From Brassica napus (Eukaryota; Streptophyta; Magnoliopsida; Brassicales; Brassicaceae), in contig NC_063437.1 of the NCBI RefSeq assembly GCF_020379485.1, positions 17,075,726-17,139,725 of the forward strand: 64,000 nucleotides of DNA. Reading direction: 5' to 3'. The notes under the pieces are model-generated. The model was given only the letters and a program-made list of their open reading frames with translations, was not told where the DNA came from and searched no databases. Positions 23,499 to 35,549 of this stretch are shown here, piece by piece. The first letter of the stretch is position 1, and the number at the start of each line of letters is the position of its first letter. Both the position numbers and the translations under genes were made by a program.

Positions 23499-24806
23499 TT
23501 TCTTTTTGAAGAGCCTGCATCAGATTTCATAAAATAATTAGAATAGGATGAGAGCAAAAGGGATTAAACTGGGGCCGACAAAATCATTATGCGGAGCCTT
23601 CTTAGATCTGAAGCAAAACAAATTCTCACTGCATATCAAACCAAAAAAATTTGCAGATGAGGATGAAAGACTTACTGGTGTTTTTATGCAGCATGAATAC
23701 CCGATTTAAAGCTTGAGCGGATGGCATATCATAAATGCATAGAAGCTTGATCGCCTACAGTTTCTGAGAAAAGAGATAGTCATCATCGAGAAAAGTGGAT
23801 AGAAAAGCCCAATTAATTTCTTCAATGGATAGCTGTCTGACATGTCAAAATATAATCTTTTTATTGGATGATTTTTAGTGCAGACGTGGAGGGCCTCACC
23901 ATTGAGTATATGCTGCTTTTAGTATAGTACTCTTTTTCTTTTTGAAGAGCCTGCATCAGATTTCATAAAATAATTAGAATAGGATGAGAGCAAAAGGGAT
24001 TAAACTGGGGCCGACAAAATCATTATGCGGAGCCTTCTTAGATCTGAAGCAAAACAAATTCTCACTGCATATCAAACCAAAAAAATTTGCAGATGAGGAT
24101 GAAAGACTTACTGGTGTTTTTATGCAGCATGAATACCCGATTTAAAGCTTGAGCGGATGGCATATCATAAATGCATAGAAGCTTGATCGCCTACAGTTTC
24201 TGAGAAAAGAGATAGTCATCATCGAGAAAAGTGGATAGAAAAGCCCAATTAATTTCTTCAATGGATAGCTGTCTGACATGTCAAAATATAATCTTTTTAT
24301 TGGATGATTTTTAGTGCAGACGTGGAGGGCCTCACCATTGAGTATATGCTGCTTTTAGTATAGTATACTCTTTTTCTTTTTGAAGAGCCTGCATCAGATT
24401 TCATAAAATAATTAGAATAGGATGAGAGCAAAATGGATTAAACTGGGGCCGACAAAATCATTATGCGGAGCCTTCTTAGATCTGAAGCAAAACAAATTCT
24501 CACTGCATATCAAACCAAAAAAATTTGCAGATGAGGATGAAAGACTTACTGGTGTTTTTATGCAGCATGAATACCCGATTTAAAGCTTGAGCGGATGGCA
24601 TATCATAAATGCATAGAAGCTTGATCGCCTACAGTTTCTGAGAAAAGAGATAGTCATCATCGAGAAAAGTGGATAGAAAAGCCCAATTAATTTCTTCAAT
24701 GGATAGCTGTCTGACATGTCAAAATATAATCTTTTTATTGGATGATTTTTAGTGCAGACGTGGAGGGCCTCACCATTGAGTATATGCTGCTTTTAGTATA
24801 GTATAG
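23499..24806. repeat. Three tandem copies of a 436-bp unit
   Basis: Units begin near 23499, 23935 and 24373 (anchor gagcctgcat at 23511, 23947 and 24385, giving periods of 436 and 438). Copies appear more than 99% identical: the differences I see are an extra TA between units 2 and 3 and one G/T change in unit 3 at about 24433. No long open frame is present. The unit starts with a CTTTTT-rich tract and ends TTTTAGTATAGTA. Very recent unequal exchange or replication slippage is likely. Function unknown. Confidence 0.9.
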
Positions 24807-25578
24807 ATTCACATAATGTTGCATTCAAACTGGTCTGTCTTGGACTTCACGGTTCAAACCTCGGAGTTGTATGCTCTAATGAATCACAACATCTTCATTT
24901 CTTAATAATAATCGTCCATTCTGCGAGTTCTTTGAGTCGGCCTCTTTAGCTTTTGATTAAGTTTGCACATTTTCCAATTGTCAAGTACGAACGATTAAAC
25001 AATTGGGATCATCTTGCGGCCGGCCTTCCCAAGTTTTCTTTGACTCTTGATATAATAGAGGTATGCACATTTTCCTTTGTGACTACTCAATTGACCACAC
25101 CTTATTTGACTAGGTGCTTTAAACGTCTACTTGGAGACGCAGATAACAAGAATAAACATCTAAGTTTGGATCAAGCTTCTTAATAGTTGAATCATCATCA
25201 TCATCTATAGCTTTTCCTTCAACTTCTTAATTTTGTACCTTCTCTCGATGATCTCTTACAAAGTTTTGACGAATGGATAAGACACTCAAAGAATGTAACT
25301 CAAGATTCTACTCCACATAAACCAAAACAGCACAAGAAATAGATATACAACTTGTGATTTATCATATCATCTACAAGGGTCTGGACAAACATCATTCTCT
25401 GGCAAGCTTAAGCAAACTTGGGCTCTCTCTGTTACAGCATTTTTGTAACAAGAAGATTGTCTATCATACCCTGGTTGAATCTTCTACAAGAGGTAGATTT
25501 TTAAACGAAGACGCTAGAGAAAAAAAAAAGAAAAGAAACACTCCAAATGAATACTACACTTGATGTCACTTGAAATGC
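24807..25578. repeat. Spacer and F-box unit 3' flank, copy 4
   Basis: 24807-25130 is unassigned. 25140-25578 is the F-box 3' flank, closely similar to 15121-15542 (tttggatcaagcttcttaatagttga, cttgtgatttatcatatcatctac). No gene is seen. Confidence 0.55.
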
Positions 25579-27109
25579 TTAAAGAAGCTTCACATTCTCA
25601 ACATAGTTGAGATAGGTGTTTAATCTCCTACCCTGAAGCGCCTCCATTCCTTGGATTCCAACTTTTCTGATCGTCTTGCTCTCCACATTGTAGTAGATAA
25701 CATAGGAAGGCACGTACTGGAACCAGGGGGCCAAAACGATTTCATTTACACCAACCATTCCAGCAATACACATTCTATCCACAACTACATCCTTCCACAG
25801 TGGTGGTAATACGTAAACATGCTTGGACCACTCATGTTTTGCAGCATCTCGAAGAACCCACAGCTTAAAACGTTTACACGTTCGAAAAACATAACTAGTA
25901 TCTTCCGACGCCATAAGCAAACCTAATCTGTCATTGTAGTTTACAAGGGTTGTTGACTGAGGCAGTGCTCGTTTCAATCGCGAGAGATTCACAAAGCTGA
26001 ACTTCTCAGTCCCCAAATCAAAACAAACTACCATAGATTCCCCTGTAGAAGACCTAGGTTCTGCAGCTATATAGTACAAAACTCCACTGATGCATATCCC
26101 CTTACGAGAAGAGTAATGCGGTATGCTACATTCGACCAACCTCCACGACAGTTTCTTGGTTCCTAATGTCAGAACATGGTGGTAATACGTAAACATGCTT
26201 GGACCACTCATGTTTTGCAGCATCTCGAAGAACCCACAGCTTAAAACGTTTACACGTTCGAAAAACATAACAAGTATCTTCCGACGACATAAGCAAACCT
26301 AATCTGCCATTGTAGTTTATCATAGTTGCTGAAAGAGGCATTGCTTTACCGAAACCTCCCAAGAGTTTCACAGAGTTGAACTTCTCAGACCCCAAATCAA
26401 AACAAACTACCATAGATGCTCCTGAAGAAGACCCAGATTCTGTAGCTATATAGTACAAAACGCCACTGATGCATATCCACTTACTTGAAGAACGATGTGG
26501 GATGCAACATTCGACCAACCTCCATGACTGTTTCTTGGTTCCTAATGTCAGAACATGGTGCTCCTTACCATCATCACATACAGACAATACCTTGAACTCT
26601 TTCGCAACGGGGTCATATCCAAGATAGCTTTCCACTCTATACTTGTCTTTCGAGTTCAATCTTGGTAATATCAAGGACTGTCCTGTGCTGGGGTTACATA
26701 TCACCGTGACAATCACTGCTTTGTTCTTGCCCTGTCTAGCTCCATAACAGAAGAAGCCGTTGGTACAACCCAATAAGCCATAGGAAGTTGGGAAACGCGC
26801 GAGGTGATTGGAGGCTACAACATGCGAGTTGTCTTCCGGATTTTCAGGCTGAGGCGACGAGAGAAAGTGTATCTCGTGGCGGTAATCAGAGCATGCGAAA
26901 AGAAGCTGAGGGCGAGCGCAAGATTTGGTCAAGAAGGAGTCTGTGAAGTCTTGGCTGCGGAGCACGGAGGACCAGAGCTTGCATACGCAACGGCATGTCG
27001 CTATAGACTTCAACGGCAACCTCAAGAATATATCTATAACGACCTCAACAGGAAGCGTCAATGAGTTTCTATCAAGTCTTGTCGTCGATCGCGTAACGCG
27101 CCTAGACAT
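25579..27109 (-). pseudogene. Recombinant F-box/FBA locus: two partial group B copies fused
   Basis: Read from 27109 (MSRRVTRSTTRLDRNSLTLP), a normal group B F-box gene runs through the F-box and most of the FBA domain to WSKHVYVLPP near 26182. The sequence then jumps back to a second copy at its own mid-gene point (HHVLTLGTKKLSWRLVEC) and runs to a normal end (VENVKLL) at 25579. The two halves are in different frames. Thus the upstream copy ends in about a dozen wrong residues and the downstream copy lacks its F-box. The junction at 26177-26181 is a 5-bp microhomology, TGGTG, that both parent positions share. The first part still encodes an F-box with a near-full FBA domain, so partial function is conceivable. 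Confidence 0.85.
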
Positions 27110-28809
27110 GGCGGAGTGACGTTTCGGTCTGTGAAGAAGAAAGAGAAAAGACATGAAACTAAACTTCAAATACAGTTCTAGAACAAAAGTTCGATGCAAC
27201 TAATCTTGAAATACAATTTAGAACTTAGCCACAGATTCTACAGAAATGTCACATTCTACCAGATAAACGATCAATGTCGATTTTACAAATTGCAGAAGAA
27301 CGAACATGAGGCAAATCTTTATACACACAAATGTTTTCAGCAGTTCTTACCTCGAATTCACTGTCACAGCAGTAAGAACAATCGAAAATCGCAGTTAGGG
27401 TTTTGAACTATCCCCAAAATCATCTGTCGGGGGAAGATAAAAGAGAGTGCTGTAATAATATATGGGCCTTTTGTGGGTTTAGACTTTACTTAAAATGATG
27501 GTTTAACGATGGGTCTGACCTGAATTTTATTTAAAACGTTGATTTGCTTTTCTTTTTTTTTTCTTTTTTTTACCAAAAATGTTGATTTGCTATTTATACT
27601 ATTATTTGAAAAGTGAATTTGCTTACTTGTCATCTTTCCTATAATTTTAGTGAATTTGTTTATTTGTCATATTTTTCATGATTTTAGGATAAATCATTAG
27701 TTTAATTAATATTATTATTTAAAAATTTTATGTTAATCTATATATTTATCATGATATTTTAAATCATCAATAAACATGAAATTATTCTACTGATATATAA
27801 ACTATTTAAAAATATATTTAATATATAGTTATATGATATTTAAAATATTTAATTAAAAAAATAGATATTAACAGTTGATATTAACAATATCTACTGATAA
27901 TATCATAATTTTGTTTATCATATATTTAGTTTACGACTTAATGACTAATATTATAGTCTATTTCTCTGATTCTTATTGGAAATATTGATCCAAGTATAAT
28001 TATTATAAAAATTATACATAAGTATACTAATATATTTAATTTAATCGGTTTCTTCAGTTTATTCAGTTGAATCGGTTAATATATTGAACCATAACCATAT
28101 ATTGTGGCTTCTTAAGATAACATCCATCTGGTTTATTCGCTACTACCAAATCCAAATTATTTTCTCTATTTTGGTTCGGTTTTAAGTGGTCGGTTTTACC
28201 ATATTAAACATCCCTAGGCTATTGTTATTTTGTTGACGTTTTATGGGTTGTAGTTTTTTATAATCCTTTCAGTGCCACTGAATTTCTTTTTGGTCCAAAT
28301 AAAATAAGTGTTTAATTTCAAATCCAGATTTTCTAATTTGATTATTACTATGGAAAAAGTTTTGATCCAAAATTCACATCTTATATATAAAATATGAAAT
28401 AAAAGAACATAGTTTAATATATTGATTACCAATATGAATGCTGAAATATATTTATAATACTGATTTAAAATTGTATCTGATTTAATAAGTTTTTTAATAA
28501 AAATGAACATTATAATTAAAAATTGTTATATGTAGTTTCCTATCTATTCTGGAAGGAGTTATGACACGATTCAGTGGTGGATGACTTACAACATTCCACC
28601 TTACCAGGTACCACCGCCGAGCATCACTCACACAAGTAGGGCTGGGAGTTTGAGTCGGGGGTGTGCAGATCGATCGAATTTGAGTCACGGATGTCCTCTA
28701 CCCCGCGAAATTTTTTAAAAGTATATATTTGTAAAATAAATAAAAATCGTTAAAAATATATGAAACATTTTAAAAATTATATAATTTCAATTGTACCTTT
28801 TCTTGATTC
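27110..28809. other. Group B 5' flank, AT-rich sequence
   Basis: 27110-27540 is the group B F-box 5' flank (ctatccccaaaatcat, ggggaagataaaagagagtgctgtaata). 27540-28540 is AT-rich with no gene. 28550-28690 contains another copy of the gtaccaccgccgagcatcac stretch also seen at about 19820 and 38870. Confidence 0.5.
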
Positions 28810-29198
28810 TATATGAGGAAGTTTGACTTATGATAAGACATTCGAAGAATGTAACTCAAGATTCTATCGATGTAATCAAAGCGGCTCAAAAAATTAGATG
28901 TACAACTTGTGATTTATCATATCATCTACAAGGGTGTGGACAAACATCATTTTTCTGGCTAGGTTAAGTGAGATCTTAACCCAAAATATTAACATTCTGT
29001 TGATCTCTATCATAGCATATTCAAATATCACATTCTAAACTTGTCTGTTTTGGATGAGTATTTACATTTGTGAAGAGTTTGTAACAAGAAGATTACCTAT
29101 ATCATCCACAACAGGTGGGGCTTTTTCAAACTAAGATGCTAGAAGAAAACGAACACACACAAAATGAAAACTACACTCGTCTCTCACTTATAAAATGC
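28810..29198 (-). repeat. F-box unit 3' flank, copy 5
   Basis: Downstream flank of the gene at 29199, closely similar to 52600-52981 (gaagagtttgtaacaagaagattacc, acaggtggggctttttcaaactaagatgctagaag). Confidence 0.7.
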
Positions 29199-30359
29199 TT
29201 AAAGAAGCTTCACATTCTCAACATAGTTAAGATAGGTTTTGAAACTCGTACCCTGAAACGCTTCCAGTCCTTGGATTCCAACTTTGGTGATCGTCTTTCT
29301 CTCCACGTTGAAGTAGATGACATAGTAAGGCACTCTTTGGTAGCTCGGGGAGAAGACGATTTCTTTTGTACCAACCATTCCAGCGATGTACATGGTCTCT
29401 GAAACCACATCCTCCCACGAAGGTGGTAATACGTAGACATGATTGGACCACTCGTGTTGTGCAGCGTCAAGCAGAACCCACAGCTTAACACTTGTACTTG
29501 ATCGAGTAACATAATGAGAATCTCCAGACGTAAGCAAACCTAACTTGCCGTTGTAGTTTACCATTGTAGTTGTTGAATCAGGCATTGGTTTACCGAACTT
29601 GACAGAGCTGAACTCCTCAGACCTCAAGTCAAAACAAAGGACCATAGAATTCACTGAAGATCCATCTGCACTTGCTGCGTAGTAGAGAACACCACTGATG
29701 CATATCCAATTAGTAGAAGGACCATGTGGTACGCAGCACTCGACCAACCTCCATGACAAATTCTTGGTTCCTAATGTCAGAACTTGGTGCTCCACTGAGA
29801 TCCTCTCACCATTACGCGAGCTGTTCATCGACAATAACTTGAATTCTTTCTCCATCGGCTCATATCCAAGATAGCTTTGCACTCCATACCTCTTTTTCGA
29901 GATCAATCTGGGCATGGTCAAGGACTGTCCCGTGCTGGGGTTACATATCACCGGCAATTTTAGCCTCTTAAAGAACCAGTCAGCTCCATAACAGAAGAAG
30001 CCGTTGGTACAACCATAGAATCCGTTGGAACGTGGGAAACGCGCAAGATGATTGGTTGCTACAACGTACGAGTTCTCTTCGGGATTTTCAGGCTGAGGCG
30101 ACGTGATGAACACAATCTCTCTGACGCTGTAATCTTCCCTGGCGAAAAGGAGCTGAGGGCGAGCACAAGATTTGGTCAAGAAAAGCTCTGTGAAATCTTG
30201 ACGGCGAAGCATGGAGGACCAGAGCTTGCATGCGCAACGACATCTCGCTATCGCCTTCGACGGCAGCCTCGTGAATATCTCCATAGCCAGGTCATCAGGT
30301 ACCGGCAATGAGTTTCGATGACGTCTGGTCATCGATCGTGTAGTGCGCCGTGATGTCAT
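29199..30359 (-). CDS. F-box/FBA protein (cluster copy 5, group A)
   Basis: Intact single-exon 386-aa F-box protein, predicted SCF substrate receptor. Starts MTSRRTTRSMTRRHRNSLPV at 30359. F-box at about 17-60 (SLPVPDDLAMEIFTRLPSKA, CKLWSSMLRRQDF); FBA region with SYLGYEPMEKEFKLLS, HQVLTLGTKNLSWRLVEC, ICISGVLYYAAS and IAGMVGTKEIVFSPS; ends VENVKLL. It is closest to 52982 overall. The segment GADWFFKRLKLPVICNPSTG instead matches the group B gene at 15543, with 83 identical bases (29932-30014). Confidence 0.9.
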   Translation of the reverse strand: MTSRRTTRSMTRRHRNSLPVPDDLAMEIFTRLPSKAIARCRCACKLWSSMLRRQDFTELFLTKSCARPQLLFAREDYSVREIVFITSPQPENPEENSYVVATNHLARFPRSNGFYGCTNGFFCYGADWFFKRLKLPVICNPSTGQSLTMPRLISKKRYGVQSYLGYEPMEKEFKLLSMNSSRNGERISVEHQVLTLGTKNLSWRLVECCVPHGPSTNWICISGVLYYAASADGSSVNSMVLCFDLRSEEFSSVKFGKPMPDSTTTMVNYNGKLGLLTSGDSHYVTRSSTSVKLWVLLDAAQHEWSNHVYVLPPSWEDVVSETMYIAGMVGTKEIVFSPSYQRVPYYVIYFNVERKTITKVGIQGLEAFQGTSFKTYLNYVENVKLL

Positions 30360-30452
30360 GGCTGAGTTCGTATCGTTCGTTTTAGAAAGACGGAAGAGTT
30401 ACGAAAAGAGAAAAGAGAAAAGAAAGGTGGCTTCTGTATTCTTATTAACTTA

Positions 30453-31054
30453 GGGCCTGACTGGTTTAACCGCAGCGGTTGCGGTTGCGGGAGTTTGCGG
30501 ATGCGGGTGGTTGCGGTTTCTAACGGTTTTAAGAGATTTGTACGATTGGTTCTGCGGTTAGAAATTTGTGCGTTTGCGGGATACTTATGACTGGTTAACT
30601 ACCAAATGCAGCAGCTGTTAAATAATAAATTAATAATATTTACATTTTATACAATTATAAAAATATCAAAAATAATAATATTATAATAAATATAAAATTT
30701 ATATTTAGAAAGTTATAGTTTAAATTTTTTAAAAATATAGAAAATATTTTTATTTTAAAGTTTTATAATATTAATTAAAATTTAATTGATATATTTTAGC
30801 ATTTTTATAATTTCACTTTAATTTTTTTATTGAATTTTTTTATTTTTGTATTTATATTGTTTTGGAAAAAAAAAAAATTTTATTCTCCCGCAAACGCTAG
30901 CTGGAACCAGCTTTTGAATTTATGAGGTTCAGAGCGATTTGGAGCGATTTGGAACGGTTTAGAACGGTTTGAGCGATTGTTGCAAAACGCCAGCAACCGC
31001 TACTAACCGCAAAAGCTACGTTTGCGGTTGGTAACGGGAAAACCAGTCATACCC
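30453..31054 (-). mobile_element. PIF/Harbinger-like MITE, copy 2
   Basis: 602 bp, inverted relative to 14188-14807. Termini GGGCCTGACTGGTTTAACCG and, inverted, GGGTATGACTGGTTTTCCCG form imperfect inverted repeats. It is flanked by TTA on both sides (30450-30452 and 31055-31057), the 3-bp duplication typical of PIF/Harbinger. It sits just upstream of the F-box gene at 29199, so it could affect that promoter. Confidence 0.75.
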
Positions 31055-31220
31055 TTAGCTAATGGATTTATTTATACAAACCGTCAACGCTCACTTAGCT
31101 TTCATATCTTTTATTTTTGTTACTTTCCTAAGTTTTTTTTTTCATTTTGAACTTTGGTAGTAGCGTCTTGCATTTTCTGCAAACTCTCTTCCTCCGAAAA
31201 TGAGTAACTTTATTTATAAA

Positions 31221-34200
31221 CTAGGGGTATTCCGGCGCTACGCGCCGGGTTCAAACATTGTTTTTTTTTTTTGAATTCAATTAGTTTCATTTTTCACCTA
31301 TTAGTTGTTAGTCCAATCGAGTTTGAATTATTAGTTCTTGCCAATTAAGCATTAAGGGCCGTGAACTAATAATGGATTTTATGAGTACATGTTAGTAGAT
31401 CTCAGGCTTGGAGTCATTAGCTTTCGACGTCATGTCAATGCGTTTGTTGTGTAATTCTTTTGTTTGTGGTTTTGTGTATAGTTTTTTGGTTGTGTGTGTG
31501 TTTGAGTGTGTATATGGGTGAGGGTATATTTTGTAATGCTTACATTGATACGAACACATGGGTTTGTGTTGTGTTATGTTGGTTTTTTTAATTTTTATGT
31601 GTGTAATGTGGAGTGGTGGGATCATTTGAGTATTAGTTTTTTTTTTTTGACATCGAAATATCATAAAAAATATTAGTTTTGGGCGGTTTTTCTTCAAATC
31701 ATGTTTGAGTTGTGTTAGTGTTTTGTGGTAAATATTTTGGTGGGTTAGCTGTTTTTCTAATAGGATATGGGCTCATAATTGTTTTAATGAGCTCACAAGA
31801 TTGTAGTTGGTGTTCTGATGGTTTGTGTTAGCTAGGGTCGGTCAACAGAGCTTAGTGTCTACATCAAGTTGAGAAAGTTGTGCATAGTCTTTGGGTTGTA
31901 TTTTATTTGGGTGAGTATGTGTTGTGGTCGAACCTCTTGGGAATTGTTATTTTTAGTTGGAGACGTGAATTTGGACGTGCAATTGTCCTGACTTAGTTTT
32001 GGTAAAAAGTTGACGTTTAGAAATTAAAATATTAAAGTCATAAAACATAGTTCTCATGGTTGCTGGGAAGAGTTGTTGGGAATTTCTGGTTGCTTTATGG
32101 ACTTCTGGATTTGAAGCTTCGTGTGTGACAACCATTTGAAAAGGGAAGTTATGTTAGCTTTGAATGTATTCGTAGTGTTTAAGGGTTTATGATATTGCGC
32201 GAACCTATTTTTCAAAGAGGTTGCTGAAAACCTTCGAGTAGATGATAGTAGTAACGCTGTTATCTTCCCCGGCAGTTGAGAAAAATAAAAAAACATGACC
32301 ACAATAGTTGTGTGTTTTGTTATCTTCTGCCACCTGAATTCATGTATTTTATGAGCGCATTAATATAATTTTATCTAATTTCCAAATAGCTGATAGGGTT
32401 TGTTAGTAAAAGTGATAGGTCTGTGAAGTAGGATTTTTTTTTTGGGTTTGACTGTTAAATGTATACGATGGAAACGTTAAAATATGAAACCAATTAAAAA
32501 GTCCACCATGAAAAAGTAAACCATAGTGTTTGGTAGTTTTATTTTTAAACAAAAACATAGGACATGTCAGTCTTCTATCTGAAGCTCCACTTGTTCTTTG
32601 TTAGTCTGTGGCTTCTTGCCATAGGAACCTTCCCCCTTCACTGACCCGTCCTCGCTTATATTCCTCCCATCAATAGATGTTTGACTTGGATCTAATGGCT
32701 CACTCTTTCACCTGCAACATTCCCATTACCATCACTTTCACCCTGATTCACGGGACTGCTCTAGAGAACATGCTTGCGGCATTTCATTCCCACCCTGAAA
32801 ATGTGACTCCCTAATCAGTTATCAGATACCATGTAAAGTTGCATAAACTTGGACGTTTATTTGGGACTTACATTAACCTCAAAATTAAGCTGAAGTGGGC
32901 ATTGGTTGTTGTGAAAAAATGCGGGAAACAGCGAAACTCTGATGTATGGACTGAAGTTGAAGTGAGATAGACTCAATTGGAAGTTTAAGGTGCTCCCAAC
33001 AATCTCCTGTAGGCATTGTGGGAGGTCCCAATCCTGGAAGTCTTGTGCAACATAAACCTGCATAAACAACATCATGTAATTTTATAAACAGCCATTTCCA
33101 ATAATTAGAAAAGTATGAACACAAGGTGTTAACAAAGACGAACCAGGGTTTGCTGCGCAGATATTAGTTAGTTTAGTTATTACAGTGTCAAAGGCAACAA
33201 ATTCAGCAATATCGGTTGTATCAGACATGGTCATTTGAACACAGCACCTAGCATATATTATCCAGTGTAATGTATTACTCTCGTAGCATAGGATAGTTTT
33301 GGATTTTTAAATTAATTGTTACAAAGTTTGTTGAGGGTAGATTACCTGATAACTAATTGCATTCTCCTCATTGGAGGGAGCACATGAAAATGATGAGAAC
33401 CCATGCTGCAATTTGTGGTAGCACCATATTTCTATTCACTCAGAACACCAGTGAAAATGAACTCCGTAGAGTGTAGTTATTGAGATATTGTTAAAACACT
33501 TATTCGTCGGATTGAATTTAGGAATCTCAAATTTGTAAGGGTTCTCAGTTTACCTGAGGTTGAGATTTCAGCATGTAGTCATTAAGCTCTCCTAAGGTCA
33601 TTCTTTTCAATCTTCTTCAGACAACCATGCTTCGTAGGGTTGAAAGTTGACCATTCCTCACTACTGCATACCCTAAACAACAGTCGGTATGAGTTAGTGT
33701 GCTGAACTAATTAGGTCACACTAAGTGGTAACTAAAGAAAGGTGTGGTTGTCCTTACCTCTCTAGATAACTTTGACCAGCAGCACACTCATTATCAAAAT
33801 AGAAGTGAGTTGCTGAAGTTGCATTCGAAAGAGACGTCCTGAGACAATATCTAAAACAATGAGAAAATATTTTAAGAAATCCGTAAATATAATCTAAACA
33901 GGGCGATTCATTCATTACCACCAACCAATATTGGCTTGAAGTTAGTGGCAACCACCCACCACCTTCGGTTCTTGGCCCTATCCAGCAAACACACTTAGGC
34001 ATACATTAGAGTGCCTGCATAGTCATTAAGGAACATTTTAATACATGTCGAGACATGGAAACATGCTGTATGATTAAGTTATTATGAAGTTTAAAAGTTG
34101 ATGAGTAGATATATACCCTTCAATGATTATGGTGATCATGAGGCGTTGTGTACTCTGGCTCTCTTCGTTGTAAGCAGTTCTAGTACCCTAACTTACCAAC

Positions 34201-35549
34201 AATATTTGTCAAAAAAACACATACCATAAAATTCCAATTGTAATATGAAATAATTTTATGCTGATTTCAGAAAATTGGAAATACGAAAGTAACCTGTAGA
34301 CTCGTGTTTTCTAATACCAGAAATTGGTCGTAGTTCCGCAACTTGAAGCTCTACAGCGGGATCGGGTTGTCCATCTCAGACAGCTCCGCAAAGACGGTTT
34401 TGTTAGTGAAACGAATAGCGATGGGGCTATCGCTAAAGTGGAAGTTGGGGTTGCTACGGGTTACTTCACATACACTAAGCTCATACAAAGATCATTCACT
34501 TGGTAAGTGTTTGAAGATGTTCTGACGGTGCACATTAATTGACGCCTGAGGAACAAAGGATTTTCAGATAAAATCTTCCTAACATCATCGATAACAGAAC
34601 GAAATTGTAATTAAAAATTGAAAAGAAAATACCTTTGCACCAAGCAGCAGTATATCAACCCCCATCATCTAACATTCAAAGCCTCCCAGAGACGGAGGAG
34701 TCTCGTCTGGACCATCTCCTTACGCCGTGATGCCTTCAAGTCGAAAATTAGTCAAATCAGGCGGCTGAAAGTAGGGGATTTCGCGAGGCCAGACCAAGAT
34801 ATATCTATACGCTTTAAGGAGCTTATGAACGACGAATTAATGCTGCAATGAAGAGGAGATAGAGCGATTAGTGGGTATTGTTGATTGAAAGACTTTAAGA
34901 GGAAGCGTTTCTTCGCCGGGGAAGTAGAAATGGTGGCGTTAGGTCTTGGATGGCTGAATAAGTTCAGATTACGACTGCATCGACCGGCTCTCAGATTCGC
35001 AAGCAGAGTGTATGAATTCGCCATCTGAGAATATTGCTTCTAGGAGATCGTATGTTTGAGCAAATCGTTTCAGTTGTGAGGTGAAGGGAAAGTGAGGGCC
35101 GATATTTATAGATGGAGTTCGAGGCGGTTTGAGAGTGAACAAAGAGATAGATCGAAATCATTATGAAGGAAGAGTGGGTTATTGAATGGAAAACTCAGAT
35201 TAAATGTAAGAGTTAAGATTCAGGGACATTTTGGCTTCATGGTTTTTCTTGCAGGATGGAGGCACGGGAGAAGAAGAATGACGCAGAGGCAAGTTACCCT
35301 AAAACTAATTGGCCTTTTTTAATATGCTTAAGCCCAAACAAATTTTATCAGATGCCCAGATACTCTGCCTATCCGGGACGCGCGACCACGGAAAGAGCAT
35401 ACACATCACACGACGCGCGCGAGAAGGAAGAGGGAGCGTGTGCGGCACCGATCCACTCCGGAGCTGACACGTGTCGAAAAAAGCCCCAACATGTTTTGCT
35501 GTCGTGGAAGGCTGTGTGCATCACACAAGTCAACTTTATATATATAAGA
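31221..35549 (-). mobile_element. Helitron, 4.3 kb, carrying a decayed RPA-like gene
   Basis: Minus-strand 3' end: CTAG at 31221-31224 beside the hairpin CCGGCGC-TAC-GCGCCGG at 31232-31248, with host T. Proposed 5' end TCTTATATATATAAAGTTGA beginning at 35549 on the minus strand, with host A. Inside, on the same strand, is a replication protein A-like (DUF223 type) gene remnant typical of plant Helitrons. No Rep/helicase gene is present, so the element is non-autonomous. Confidence 0.7.
32570..35024 (-). pseudogene. RPA70-like (DUF223) Helitron gene, decayed
   Basis: Minus-strand pieces align in order with Helitron-associated replication protein A large-subunit-like genes. They are MANSYTLLANLRAGRCS at 35024; VQTRLLRLWEALNV then MMGVDILLLGAK near 34700-34630 with a following GT; INVHRQNIFKHLPSE then CEVTRSNPNFHFSDSPIAIR and TVFAELSEMDNPIPL near 34540-34350; and DLPQCLQEIVGSTLNFQLSL near 33030-32960, plus a charged tail near 32600. 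These correspond to OB-fold single-strand DNA-binding segments. Several in-frame stops and an insertion of about 230 bp after the first block show it is not functional. Confidence 0.7.

Noticed and set aside
23499..24806. Tandem unit as an array of C/D snoRNA genes
   Set aside because: GATGATGA and CTGA words occur, but spacing and flanking stems do not fit a C/D box RNA.
31392..31697. 101-codon minus-strand frame inside the Helitron
   Set aside because: Low-complexity GT-rich sequence on the plus strand gives His/Thr/Lys-rich translation; no family match.
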